Assembly (NCBI RefSeq): GCF_001571105.1
Contig: NZ_BCTD01000009.1
Strand: one strand, 5' to 3'
DNA from: Azotobacter vinelandii
Lineage (GTDB): Bacteria > Pseudomonadota > Gammaproteobacteria > Pseudomonadales > Pseudomonadaceae
Length of the DNA: 64,000 nt
Below the pieces are notes generated by a model. It ran no database searches and was not told the DNA's origin. It worked only from the letters and a program-made list of their open reading frames with translations. Positions within the stretch are counted from its first letter, which is position 1; each line of letters starts with the position of its first letter. A program made the translations under genes and the position numbers. This document shows, one piece after another, positions 19,001-26,238 of this stretch.

Positions 19001-20540
19001 GGGCGGACACCATCGCCGCCGACAGTTCGTCGTGGATGCCGCCGGCGAACAGGAGCTGAACCGACGCGGGATCGTCGATCTCGATCGAGGTCAAGGTCTC
19101 GATGGCCGATTCCCAGAGGATGAAGCTGCTCAGCGGGCCGGTATGGCCGCCGCACTCGCCGCCCTCGAAGATGAACTTGCGGGCGCCGTCCTTGACGAAG
19201 CCCTTGAGCAGTCCGGGCGAAGGCACATGCAGGTAGGTGCTGATGCCGATGGCTTCCAGCTCGCGGGCTTGGCCGGGACGTCCGCCGGCGATCAGCGCGA
19301 AGCGCGGCTTGATCTGGCGGACCACTTCGAGCTGGGCCTGGCGCAGTTCCAGCGGCATGAAACCAAGGATGCCGACCCCCCAGGGCTTGTCGCCGAGCAG
19401 TTCGGCGGTCTTGGCCAGCAGGCCCTGCACCTGCTCCTGGCGCATCACCGACAGGGCGATGAACGGCAGCCCGCCGCCATCGGCCACCGCCTTGGCGAAA
19501 CCCTCCACGTCGCTGACCCTGGTCATTGGGCCCTGGACGATCGGATAGCGGGTGCCGTGCAGTCGCGCCAGCGGCGAGTCCGGGCCCAGCGCATGCTGTG
19601 CGCGGGCGGCGCGCAAGGCCTGTTCGGTGCTGCGGGAAAGCGCGGCGAGGATGCGCCCGACGGTACCGTGGCGGCGCGCCAGGGCGGCGGCCAGAGCGAT
19701 GTCCTCGCCCATCGGCAGCAACGGGCCGTCCGCCCGGGCGAGCGATTCGAGCAGCAGGGCTTCCCAGTCCTCGCTCCTGATCACCGCCTGTTCGAGCGCC
19801 TCGAGCCGCTCGCGGGCGGCTCGGCCGAACAGGCGGAAGGAGCGTTGTTCGGGACCGACTAGCACGCTTTCGCTGCCATCCAGGGCCGCCCAGGCGCGGG
19901 CCTGCGGGGTGCCGACGAAGGGGCTTTCGTCGGCCAGCCAGAGCTGCTCGCAGAGCACCGCGCCGGAGGCGCCGGCGAGCACCGCGGCGGCGGCGGCATG
20001 GGCCCCCATGCCGCCCTGTACCCAGTAGGGGACGTTGACCCGGCCGTGCAGTTCCTGGAGCAGGATGAAGCTCGAATGGCGGCTGACCCAGCCGCCGGAC
20101 TCGTGTCCCTTGAGGATCAGCCCGTCGCAGCCGGAAGCCTCGGCGGCCAGCGCCGAGGGCAAATCCCAGACCTCGACGAAGATCTTGCGAGCCAGGCGCT
20201 TGATCTTCTTCTTCAGCGCGGCCAGCTCCTTGGGCTGCATCCCGGTGAACACCAGATCGTCCGGCCTGAGACCGGCGAGCACCAGGATCGGCACGCGCTG
20301 CGGAATGAATTCGGCCAGTTGCTCGAGGCCGCGCCCGGCGGAGCCGAGGGTATCCCAGCGGATACCCCACTGGGCATTCGGCCCGGCATTGGCGGCCAGG
20401 CCATCGATGGCCGCCCTGGTGGTTTGCGGAGCGTTGTGACAACCCAGGTCGAGGATGCCGATTTCTCCGGCACGGCAGGCGGCAATCGCAATCCTGGAGT
20501 CGAGATACCCGGCGGGTGTTATCGCAATATGACTAGCCAT
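13029..20540 (-). CDS. arsA: ArsA: type I fatty acid synthase (ER-like x2, KS, AT, ACP, KR)
   Basis: 2503-residue multidomain synthase that builds the very long acyl chains used by ArsB and ArsC. Order: two tandem FMN TIM-barrel domains of nitronate monooxygenase/PfaD enoyl-reductase type (about 1-320 and 325-650); ketosynthase (about 693-1120) with Cys893 in DAACASS and histidines in EAHGTG and IGHTK; acyltransferase with Ser1364 in GHSYGEY and AAFHSPAM; a linker with a helical QRDQQETLRRFLDF segment; a single carrier domain with Ser1887 in LGIDSIKRIE; and a ketoreductase with TGGAGGITAEI near 2210 and Tyr2403. The second barrel keeps GGECGGH (His466), whereas the first has Trp151 at the equivalent place. 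No dehydratase is present; ArsD supplies it. AGCAGGA precedes the ATG. The domain style resembles PfaA/PfaD of PUFA synthases. Confidence 0.95.
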   Translation of the reverse strand: MASHIAITPAGYLDSRIAIAACRAGEIGILDLGCHNAPQTTRAAIDGLAANAGPNAQWGIRWDTLGSAGRGLEQLAEFIPQRVPILVLAGLRPDDLVFTGMQPKELAALKKKIKRLARKIFVEVWDLPSALAAEASGCDGLILKGHESGGWVSRHSSFILLQELHGRVNVPYWVQGGMGAHAAAAAVLAGASGAVLCEQLWLADESPFVGTPQARAWAALDGSESVLVGPEQRSFRLFGRAARERLEALEQAVIRSEDWEALLLESLARADGPLLPMGEDIALAAALARRHGTVGRILAALSRSTEQALRAARAQHALGPDSPLARLHGTRYPIVQGPMTRVSDVEGFAKAVADGGGLPFIALSVMRQEQVQGLLAKTAELLGDKPWGVGILGFMPLELRQAQLEVVRQIKPRFALIAGGRPGQARELEAIGISTYLHVPSPGLLKGFVKDGARKFIFEGGECGGHTGPLSSFILWESAIETLTSIEIDDPASVQLLFAGGIHDELSAAMVSALAAPLVERGMKIGVIMGTAYLFTHEIVDSGAILPEFQSQAIACKETTLLQSGKGMYTRCAVTPFCDEFNRTRRDMLLALESPEKVLKVLELFNIGRLRMASKGVSQNPDRSAGASRYVRIPIEDQRREGMYMLGEVARLRSRVLSIAELHDAVSEGSGGVLAQAEQRLPRKRAARRVAAESDIAIVGMASLLPGASDLRTYWQNIIHRVNAIREVSAERWRPEDFFDPRRGTPDKSYSKWGGFMDDIQFDPSLYGIPPASLKSIEPVQLLALDVVRQALADAGFDRRSFARERTATIFAAGGMNELGCDYIFRGLLSRYLPRIDGLPEEAARQLTEALYEHDLPKWTEDSFPGILENVIAGRIANRFDLRGTNFIVDAACASSLAALDAGIRQLRSHDADVAVVGSVDATNNPVGFLCFAQTHALSPRGRSRPFDDSADGIALGEGVVALVLKRLGDAERDGDRIYAVLKGIGASSDGRNRSLTAPHPQGQVTALQRAYEDAAVDPTSIGLIEAHGTGTALGDKSEIESLNLAFGKTGMAAQSCAVGSVKSMIGHTKVSAGLAALAKTALALKQRVLPPTIGVDTPNSKIDFGRSPFYINTETRPWLNATNHPRRAGVSAFGFGGTNFHVVMEEYGGAYRDSDIVDLHPRDAEPFVFRGQDRAQVRERVQRLLDALEHPEQLDVAQLAYSLHLEQATAGDGDCRLALLAASGGDLKGKLELALKALQGRASEAKYPQGVFFREGPATGGVCFLFPGQGSQRIGMLADLTSSLPELHDLFERADRLLAERLEQPLSRYIYPLPVFSDEERARQQSALNATQVAQPALGVVDSAALRVLGDYGLKPDFVAGHSYGEYVALHAAGVIGLDDFIHLSEVRGRLAAEAGRSNPGAMAAIDADEVRVRALIEQHGLNVSLANLNAADQTIVAGSPEAIEAAARVLGKESLRVKVLPVSAAFHSPAMAGAREGLAAELAKIEFAPARLPVFSNTSGDAYPAEPEAMRALLVEHMTEPVHFVKEIERLYEAGARVFIESGPGLVLTGLVDRILAERPHSALGIEAPGRGGWVQLAHLLGQAFVLGLPLDFGRWFRGRGYEALAVAEVFARAKARAVPGPLIWRVNGARALPWNAPARARPALAQAFAATASKAPAAVPGSQPAAPKPQAQPLAGASTVAHVSFARPAATPVNVNRHAPQRRFSMANDNTLRTGELPAAMETPSLLNVAHVQEVIAQFIALQRDQQETLRRFLDFQSSLAGAELAGGGESRPNLQVVSQAGLAPAPVLPAQVLSLHAAGLPVGRESQAATTIEGSAQRSEERAEAPRLSVAASAPAAKAAPADLASSEAFKADLLQAVAERTGYPEEMLDLDAHMEADLGIDSIKRIEVLSQLKDRHNLMHGRDEEAVFEELAGFKTLGEIIAWYDRLHDSLAAGEGEQAAKKALTPPSASLAETAESAIEIAPEQVVRCYIPRPVAVPLGEVGGAHPSAGLPVLLVGDDSELASAFRVAFGQAGHQVKQIVPGKENRTLGGGRFEFDPGSLESLQALRELLGEARIGTLVNLLGVPGGEGAAIIPAKVLFLLCKVFDQDLKNAARVGAGWLLNVTALDGRFGLGRSRELPFESAGTLGVAKSAAREWGDEVHVKCIDLAPALKVGERVERVLGEWAAQAPALEVGHDAEGRFELELGPQPADVEARPPVLEEDAVVLVTGGAGGITAEIAAALGREYRPQLVLVGRSPLPEEEAEDTRAIADPARLKQVLIGKLRGEGGAKLKPAEVDRVFKRLLKDREIRDNLARLEATGARVEYHAVDVRDGEAFGRLIDGIYARWGRIDGVLHGAGVIDDKLIRDKTLESFSAVYDTKVAGARVLAARLRPQGLKFVLFFSSIAGRFGNAGQSDYGAANEVLNKLADSLGHIWPGVQALAIDWGPWKSGMVGEQMLRFYAERNIHPIPLEVGTRHCLEQIRRGDGGASELVITASLEQIVEQMQSRNRRESGRQS

Positions 20541-21787
20541 TTGATCATCCTGCTCTCAAAAAGATGCGCTTTCGGCGCAAGCTTTTGTTCCTTGTTCGAG
20601 CCGCTGCACACACTGCTCGCGTTCGACTGGCATGGCCCCGACTACCGCTGGAAAGCGGGAAATGCCATTCAATTGATATCGTCCGAGGATCGACGAACGG
20701 ACCGCGAAGAGGGTCTTCGCCTCTTGTCCGGGGAAATGACCTCGCCCCCATCGGACATGCGATATCGACATGCTTGGTTTTCACACTACCGGCGAAACAA
20801 AGCGTACTCGGAATTGCCGATAATTCATTCCGATGTCACTGGGAAAGTGAATCCCGAATCCAAATCGAATTTGCACAAATCCATGAGGGCAATATGGCAT
20901 CGATACTGCACTAGCGTCACAAGACAGGAAAAACACCTTTTACGCAGCACAAAAAACAGCGAGCGAAACGGCAATCACGATAAAACCATCAAGCACACAA
21001 GCGATCATCGCCAACAGGCAACTCAGGAGGCCAGACCGTCTCGAAAATGGGAATCTCCGTGATAGACCACAGCCGGACGGGAATTTTTCCAGAATAAAAA
21101 CACAAGCTATTGATTTGAAAAATTTTAACAAAAAAATAACACCGCCAAAAAAGAATCCTTTAGATTTGCTTTGGCACGATGAACATGCCAGCGAACGCGC
21201 TCTCATACAATCCACCCGCAACTATGAAAAGTATGCAATCTTCGTTAATACGGCCCCTTTCAATAGCAAAAAGCAAATTTATGCAGTGCAAAATATAACT
21301 GAAAAAAGCTCATCGCCATCCTTCATGAGGATTACAATGCCAACAAATCGAAGCACGATATCCGGCTAGCCACCGACCGAAACAGAGATTGCCACGCATA
21401 TCTATCGACAGAACAACTAAGACAATCCTGTAAAACCATCTCGAAAATCGAAAAGTTGCCATGGAAATCTGCTCGAACAACGCGCGGAGTTTCCCGACGG
21501 AAAAATATCGAAATGCCATCGCGCTTGTTTTTCAAGCATTTTTTCGAAAAGCCGGGAAACAGTTGTGCAATGAACCCCGCGCCCTCCATGAAGGGCCGCG
21601 AGACCGGGATATTCGAAACGGCGATCGACAGACCGACAGTCGTCTGGCCGCCGTGAAGTCTCGGAATATTTCGGATGATGGCTGTATACGTATATATGGA
21701 TGTGGATTATCGAAGCGCATCGTCGATGCCAGGGGCGCAAACTTGGCGCAAAAGCCTGCGCCAGGCCCATCCGCGTTGATCAATGGA
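20541..21787. other. AT-rich non-coding region upstream of arsA
   Basis: 1,247 bases without a convincing gene. The segment around 20800-21700 is much lower in GC than its surroundings: hand counts of single lines at 21121 and 21241 give 30% and 33%. Open frames here (for example 20545-20784, 20564-20914, 21310-21519 and 21417-21770) have no family signature, lack convincing ribosome binding sites and overlap one another. The region should hold the ars promoter, which is reported from memory to be RpoS-dependent and activated by a LysR-type regulator (ArpR). I could not place a convincing -10/-35 pair on the minus strand. Confidence 0.7.
21742..21765 (-). terminator. Possible terminator after ldcA
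   Basis: CTTGGCGCA (21742-21750), loop AAAGCC, TGCGCCAGG (21757-21765): nine paired positions with one wobble, about 22 bases beyond the ldcA stop. On the minus strand only three T follow, so termination strength is doubtful. Confidence 0.4.
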
Positions 21788-24028
21788 TCAGCACAGACAG
21801 TCGACCGTGTAGACCCGCCCTTGCGGGCCCTCCTCATGCTGCAGGCCGTGCACGTCCAGGCCGAATCCCGGAAAGCGCGCATCGAAGGCACGGGTGGAAT
21901 GCAGGTACTCGACGATCGCCCTGGTGGTCCGGGTGAAGCGCTCGCCCGGCATGATCAAGGGAATGCCCGGTGGATAGGGCACCAGCATCACCGCCGCGAT
22001 GCGTCCCTCGAGATGCTCGATGGGCACCGCCTCGACCTCGCCGCGCACCAGCTTGTCGTAGGCATCCGCCGGCTTGAGGGCGATCTCCGGCAACAGGCTG
22101 TACAAGTGCTTGAGCGCCTTGGCCCGGGCGCTTTGCCGGTTGAAGTCGTGCAACTGGTCGCACAAATCGCGCAGCCCCATGCCGGCATAGCAGGCGCCGC
22201 CGGCCCCGGCGATGGACGGCAGCACCTGCTCCAGCGGCAGGTTGGCGTCGTAGCAACGCTTGAACTCCAGCAACTCGGTCAGCAGGGTGCTCCACTTGCC
22301 CTTGGTGATACCCATGGAGAACAGCACCAGGAAGGAATACAGGCCGGTCTTTTCCACCACCAGGCCACGCTCCCACAGGAAGCGGCCGACCACCGCCGCC
22401 GGAATGCCCTGCCCGGCGCCCCCCAGCCCCGGTGTCACCAGGGTGACCTTGATCGGATCGAGCAGCACGTAATCCTCCGGCAAGGCATCGAAACCATGCC
22501 AGTCGGCCGCCGGGGTCAACAGCCAGTCGGCGGCGTTCCCCTGCCCTCCGGTCGCGCCGAGCGGCGGCTGCCAGATATCGAACCACCAGTCGTCCGCCGC
22601 CAGGCCCTGGCGCAGGTTGGCCAGGGCATGACGGAAACTGAGCGCCTCGTCGAAGGTCTCCTGGATCAGCGAACGGCCGGCCGGCCCCTCCATCATCGCC
22701 GAGGCGACATCCAGCGAAGCGAGGATGCCGTACTGCGGGGACGTGGAGATGTGCATCATGAAGGCTTCGTTGAAGCGGTCGCGGTCCAGTTGCCGGCGTC
22801 CACCGTCCTGCACGTGGATCATCGAGGCCTGGCTGAAGGCCGCCAGCAGCTTGTGGGTGGAGTGGGTGCTGAACACCAGCGGAGCGTCCGGCGAGCGCGT
22901 GGTGCCCATGCCGTAGCGCCCGGCATAGAACTCATGGAAGGCGGCGTAGGCGAACCAGGCCTCGTCGAAGTGCAGCACCTCGACGCTATCGCCCAGGGTC
23001 CGCTTGATCAGCTCGGCGTTGTAGCAGAGGCCGTCGTAGGTGGAGTTGGTCACCACGGCGAGCTTCACCCGCGGCTCGCGGCCGCGAGCCAGGGGGTTGG
23101 CGGCGATCTTCGCGGCGATCGATTCGCGGCTGAATTCGCTGAGCGGAATCGGCCCGATGATGCCCAGCTCGTTGCGCTCCGGCACCAGATAGAGGGGAAT
23201 CGCTCCGGTCATGACGATGGCATGGACGATCGACTTGTGGCAGTTGCGGTCGACCAGCACCAGGTCGTCGCGGGCGACCATGGAATGCCAGACGATCTTG
23301 TTGGCGGTCGAAGTGCCATTGATCACGAAAAAGGTGTGATCGGCGCCAAAATTGCGGGCCGCCCTGAGTTCCGCCGCGGCCAGCGGGCCGGTGTGGTCGA
23401 GCAGCGAGCCGAGTTCCGGCACCGACACCGAGAGATCGGAGCGCAGGGTGTTCTCGCCGAAGAACTGGTGGAACGCCTGGCCCACCGGGCTCTTGCGGTA
23501 GGCCACGCCGCCGCCGTGACCGGGCGTGTGCCAGGAGTAGTTGGACTGCAGGGTGTGCTCGACCAGTGCGCTGAAAAAAGGCGGCAGCAGCCCGGCCAGG
23601 TAGCCGCGGGCGGCGCGGGCGACCTGGCGGGCCAGGAAGGGCACGGTGTCCTCGAACAGATAGAGGATGCCGCGCAACTGGTGGAGGTTGGCCATCGCCT
23701 CGGCCGGAGCGTTCTCGATGGTGATCCGCTCGCCGAGGGCGAAGATCGGCAATTGCGGAGCACGGGCACGGGCGAGGCGGATCAGCTCGAACATGTCCTG
23801 CAGCAGGCGCGGGTTTTCCCCTGCCCCCTCGGCGGCGACCAGGACGCAGGCCAGGCCGTGGTGGGTCGAAGCGACGATGCGCCCTTCGCTGGAACTGGCG
23901 CTGGAAAGGATACTGAAGCCGTTCTGCTCCAGTTCCCGGGCGATCGCCCGCACGCGCTCGCCGGCGACGCTGTCGGCCTTGATGTCGCGATGGACGATGA
24001 GAATCGGAAAATCGAGGTCTTTGTACAC
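21788..24028 (-). CDS. ldcA: Lysine decarboxylase LdcA (Orn/Lys/Arg decarboxylase family)
   Basis: 746-residue PLP-dependent fold-III decarboxylase that should convert lysine to cadaverine. An N-terminal wing domain (about 1-125, from VYKDLDFPILIVHRDIKAD) precedes the PLP domain with HTPGHGGGVAYRKSPVG, the phosphate-binding GTSTANKIVWHS, DEAWFAYAAFHEF and the PLP lysine Lys393 in STHSTHKLLAAF. The C-terminal domain has VPYPPGIPLIMPGERF. The sequence is very close to what I recall for P. aeruginosa LdcA, which acts on lysine in arginine and lysine catabolism. The start is a GTG (24028), matching the MYKDL start of relatives; the frame upstream is not conserved. Downstream lies dnaQ, as in Pseudomonas. 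No arginine-responsive operator was identified. Confidence 0.93.
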   Translation of the reverse strand: MYKDLDFPILIVHRDIKADSVAGERVRAIARELEQNGFSILSSASSSEGRIVASTHHGLACVLVAAEGAGENPRLLQDMFELIRLARARAPQLPIFALGERITIENAPAEAMANLHQLRGILYLFEDTVPFLARQVARAARGYLAGLLPPFFSALVEHTLQSNYSWHTPGHGGGVAYRKSPVGQAFHQFFGENTLRSDLSVSVPELGSLLDHTGPLAAAELRAARNFGADHTFFVINGTSTANKIVWHSMVARDDLVLVDRNCHKSIVHAIVMTGAIPLYLVPERNELGIIGPIPLSEFSRESIAAKIAANPLARGREPRVKLAVVTNSTYDGLCYNAELIKRTLGDSVEVLHFDEAWFAYAAFHEFYAGRYGMGTTRSPDAPLVFSTHSTHKLLAAFSQASMIHVQDGGRRQLDRDRFNEAFMMHISTSPQYGILASLDVASAMMEGPAGRSLIQETFDEALSFRHALANLRQGLAADDWWFDIWQPPLGATGGQGNAADWLLTPAADWHGFDALPEDYVLLDPIKVTLVTPGLGGAGQGIPAAVVGRFLWERGLVVEKTGLYSFLVLFSMGITKGKWSTLLTELLEFKRCYDANLPLEQVLPSIAGAGGACYAGMGLRDLCDQLHDFNRQSARAKALKHLYSLLPEIALKPADAYDKLVRGEVEAVPIEHLEGRIAAVMLVPYPPGIPLIMPGERFTRTTRAIVEYLHSTRAFDARFPGFGLDVHGLQHEEGPQGRVYTVDCLC

Positions 24029-24084
24029 GAACCATGTCCCGAGGAAGATTTGCCTCAGGATAAGCCAGGGCGACGGCCTTCCGG

Positions 24085-24819
24085 CTACTGCTGCTGCGCC
24101 TGCTCCATCTGCAGCCACAGCGGCGGAGCGCCAGCGGCCTTCTCGATCGCCGCCAGCCGCTCGGCATGCGCGGCCAGCTCCTGCTCGCCGGCGCGGATCA
24201 CCCGGGTGCGCTGACGCTCCGGCGACAGCCGGCGGATCGCCGAAGCCTGGGCGCGGCCCCCGTTCTCGCTCCCCTCGCCGGACAGCGACAGGTGCGTCTG
24301 CCCACCGGTCATGGCCAGCCAGACGTCGGCGAGGATCTCGGCGTCGAGCAGCGCGCCGTGCAGGTCGCGGTTGGAGTTGTCGACGTCGTAGCGCTTGCAC
24401 AGGGCATCGAGGCTGTTGCGCTGGCCGGGGTGGCGCTCGCGGGCCATCAGCAGGGTGTCGAGCACCGTGCAATGGGCATTGACGTCGGCGCGCTCGGTCT
24501 GTCCCAGCCGAGAGAACTCGTCCTCGATGAAGCCGATATCGAACGCCGCGTTGTGGATGATCAGTTGGGCGCCCTTGATGAACTCGAAGAACTCCTCGGC
24601 GATGTCGGCGAACCGCGGCTTGTCGGCGAGGAAATCGTCGGTGATGCCGTGCACCGCGACGGCGCCCTCGTCCACCGTGCGGTCCGGCTGCAGATAGACG
24701 TGGAAATGCCGCCCGGTGAGACGCCGCCCCTGCAGCTCGACACAGCCGATCTCGATGATCCGGTGGCCTTCGGTCACCGGCATGCCGGTGGTTTCGGTAT
24801 CCAGTACGACGCTGCGCAT
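24085..24819 (-). CDS. dnaQ: DNA polymerase III epsilon subunit (proofreading 3'-5' exonuclease)
   Basis: 244 residues. The DEDDh exonuclease domain spans about 1-180: ExoI motif VLDTETTGM, ExoII HNAAFDIGFIEDEF, ExoIII with HGALLDAEILADVW. The Gln-rich C-terminal tail (ending QMEQAQQQ) carries the alpha-subunit binding segment. It removes misincorporated bases within the replicative polymerase core. The gene begins 17 bases after the rnhA stop, giving the conserved rnhA-dnaQ pair. Confidence 0.95.
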   Translation of the reverse strand: MRSVVLDTETTGMPVTEGHRIIEIGCVELQGRRLTGRHFHVYLQPDRTVDEGAVAVHGITDDFLADKPRFADIAEEFFEFIKGAQLIIHNAAFDIGFIEDEFSRLGQTERADVNAHCTVLDTLLMARERHPGQRNSLDALCKRYDVDNSNRDLHGALLDAEILADVWLAMTGGQTHLSLSGEGSENGGRAQASAIRRLSPERQRTRVIRAGEQELAAHAERLAAIEKAAGAPPLWLQMEQAQQQ

Positions 24820-24836
24820 GTTCTGTCGCTCTCCTC

Positions 24837-25295
24837 CTAGACGCCGTGTTTCTTCTGCGCGCGGGCGGCGGCGACGCCGCGGTTGGCCAGCAGGTCGGCG
24901 CGTTCGTTGCCGGGATGGCCGGTATGCCCGCGCACCCAGCCCCAGGTGACCCGATGGCGGCCGACCTGCTCGTCGAGCTGCTGCCAGAGATCGGCGTTCT
25001 TCACCGGCTGGCGCGCGGCGGTCTTCCAGCCGCGCTTCTTCCAGTTCGGCAGCCACTCCAGGATTCCGCGCATCACGTATTCGGAGTCGGTGGTCAGGTG
25101 CACCTCGCAAGGCCGCTTGAGTTCGGCCAGCGCGCGGATGGCCGCGGTCAGCTCCATGCGGTTGTTGGTGGTTTCCGCCTCGCCGCCCCAGAGCTCGCGC
25201 TCGACGCCCTGGCAGACCAGCAGCGCGCCCCAGCCCCCGGGACCGGGGTTGCCCTTGCAGGCTCCATCGGTATAGATCTCGACCTTGTCGCTCAC
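24837..25295 (-). CDS. rnhA: Ribonuclease HI
   Basis: 152-residue RNase HI that degrades RNA in RNA-DNA hybrids. The family hallmarks are present: VEIYTDGACKGNPGPGG with the first catalytic Asp, a Glu in TTNNRMELTAAI, Asp in TTDSEYV, the basic protrusion KKRGWKTAARQPVKN, and the late His/Asp in GHTGHPGNERAD. The start is GTG at 25295, immediately abutting the stop of the methyltransferase gene upstream, so the two are likely co-translated. Confidence 0.96.
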   Translation of the reverse strand: MSDKVEIYTDGACKGNPGPGGWGALLVCQGVERELWGGEAETTNNRMELTAAIRALAELKRPCEVHLTTDSEYVMRGILEWLPNWKKRGWKTAARQPVKNADLWQQLDEQVGRHRVTWGWVRGHTGHPGNERADLLANRGVAAARAQKKHGV

Positions 25296-26060
25296 TCAAG
25301 CCTCATGTTTCGACGACGCGCGCCCGCTGACCTTGACCACCGGCAGCGGCAGCAGCTTGCCGATGGGCTCCCGGCGAGTCTGCGGCAATGGCCGCAGGCC
25401 GACCACCAGCTTGCGCACCACCAGCAGGTAGAAACCGCCGCCCGGCATCTGCCAGGACTCGCCCCAGGACTCCAGGCGCGCGGTGCGGGATTGCCAGGCG
25501 CGGGATGAAAGCGGCGGACGATAGCATCCGAAGCGACGTTTCTCCAGCGCGAAACCGAGCAACGACAGCCAGTCGCCGACCCGGCTGGAACCGATGCAGC
25601 GGGCCTGGCGCAGCGCATCGCTGGCGAAAAGGCGGCGCAGGCCCCAGAGGCTGCGCGGATTGATGCCGACCACCAGGAGATGGCCGCCGGGGCGGACACT
25701 GCGCGCCGCCTCGCGCAGCAGCGCGTGGGGCGACAGGCTGAAGTCCAGGGCGTGCTGCAACACCACCACGTCGGCGGCATGTTCGGCCAGCGGCCAGGCC
25801 TGCTCCTCGCAGACGATCTGCACTCCCGGCAAGGGCGCGCCCAGGCGCACGCAGCAACGGATCTGCGCCGTCCCCTCGAAGTCGCCCGGCGGACCGTAAT
25901 GCACCAAGTAACCGCCGAAGAAGCGCGCCAACTCCTCCTTGAGCAGGCGTCGCTCCTCCTGCAGCATCTGCTGCCCCAGGGGCGTAGCGAACCATTCCCG
26001 GGCGTCACGCACCAGTGACAGCCAGCGGGGATCGGCGTTGGCGAAGGGTCGGTCGGTCAT
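25296..26060 (-). CDS. Class I SAM-dependent methyltransferase-like protein
   Basis: 254 residues. The central fold is of the Methyltransf_11 type: after LGAPLPGVQIVCEEQAWPL comes AADVVVLQHALDFSLSPHAL (post-I acidic/aromatic motif) and then SVRPGGHLLVVGINPRSLWG. Motif I, normally a Gly-rich loop, is poorly conserved at the N-terminal side, so SAM binding is probable but not certain. The substrate is unknown. The gene abuts rnhA and is divergent from gloB; the same neighbours occur in P. aeruginosa (from memory). Confidence 0.8.
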   Translation of the reverse strand: MTDRPFANADPRWLSLVRDAREWFATPLGQQMLQEERRLLKEELARFFGGYLVHYGPPGDFEGTAQIRCCVRLGAPLPGVQIVCEEQAWPLAEHAADVVVLQHALDFSLSPHALLREAARSVRPGGHLLVVGINPRSLWGLRRLFASDALRQARCIGSSRVGDWLSLLGFALEKRRFGCYRPPLSSRAWQSRTARLESWGESWQMPGGGFYLLVVRKLVVGLRPLPQTRREPIGKLLPLPVVKVSGRASSKHEA

Positions 26061-26238
26061 GAAAACTCCCTGCGTGCGAACGCTCGGTCTAAGATGGAAC
26101 GAATCCTTTTAAGTTTAGCGGTCGCCAGCGTCAACACACCCCGGTGCCGCGATCCCTTCAACCCCGATGGACAGACCCGACAGGAGAATGCGGAACCGCC
26201 CGGCAAGACCGCGATGCCGGGGCGCCCGCGAAGACGGC

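Noticed and set aside
15966..19862. 1,298-codon open frame on the plus strand inside arsA
   Set aside because: It is antisense to arsA, made possible by high GC at third positions, and its Gln/Ala/Arg/His/Gly-rich composition has no domain.
20545..20914. Possible small genes next to the arsA start
   Set aside because: Frames on both strands overlap, have no ribosome binding site or family pattern, and read through the region expected to hold the arsA promoter.
21171..21190. Sigma-54-like TTGGCACG
   Set aside because: The -12 GC is two bases too far from the -24 GG, and the orientation is toward the 3' end of ldcA, away from arsA.
21310..21891. Open frames in the AT-rich gap (for example 21310-21519, 21417-21770)
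   Set aside because: Mutually overlapping, with no hydrophobic or domain pattern and no convincing translation start.
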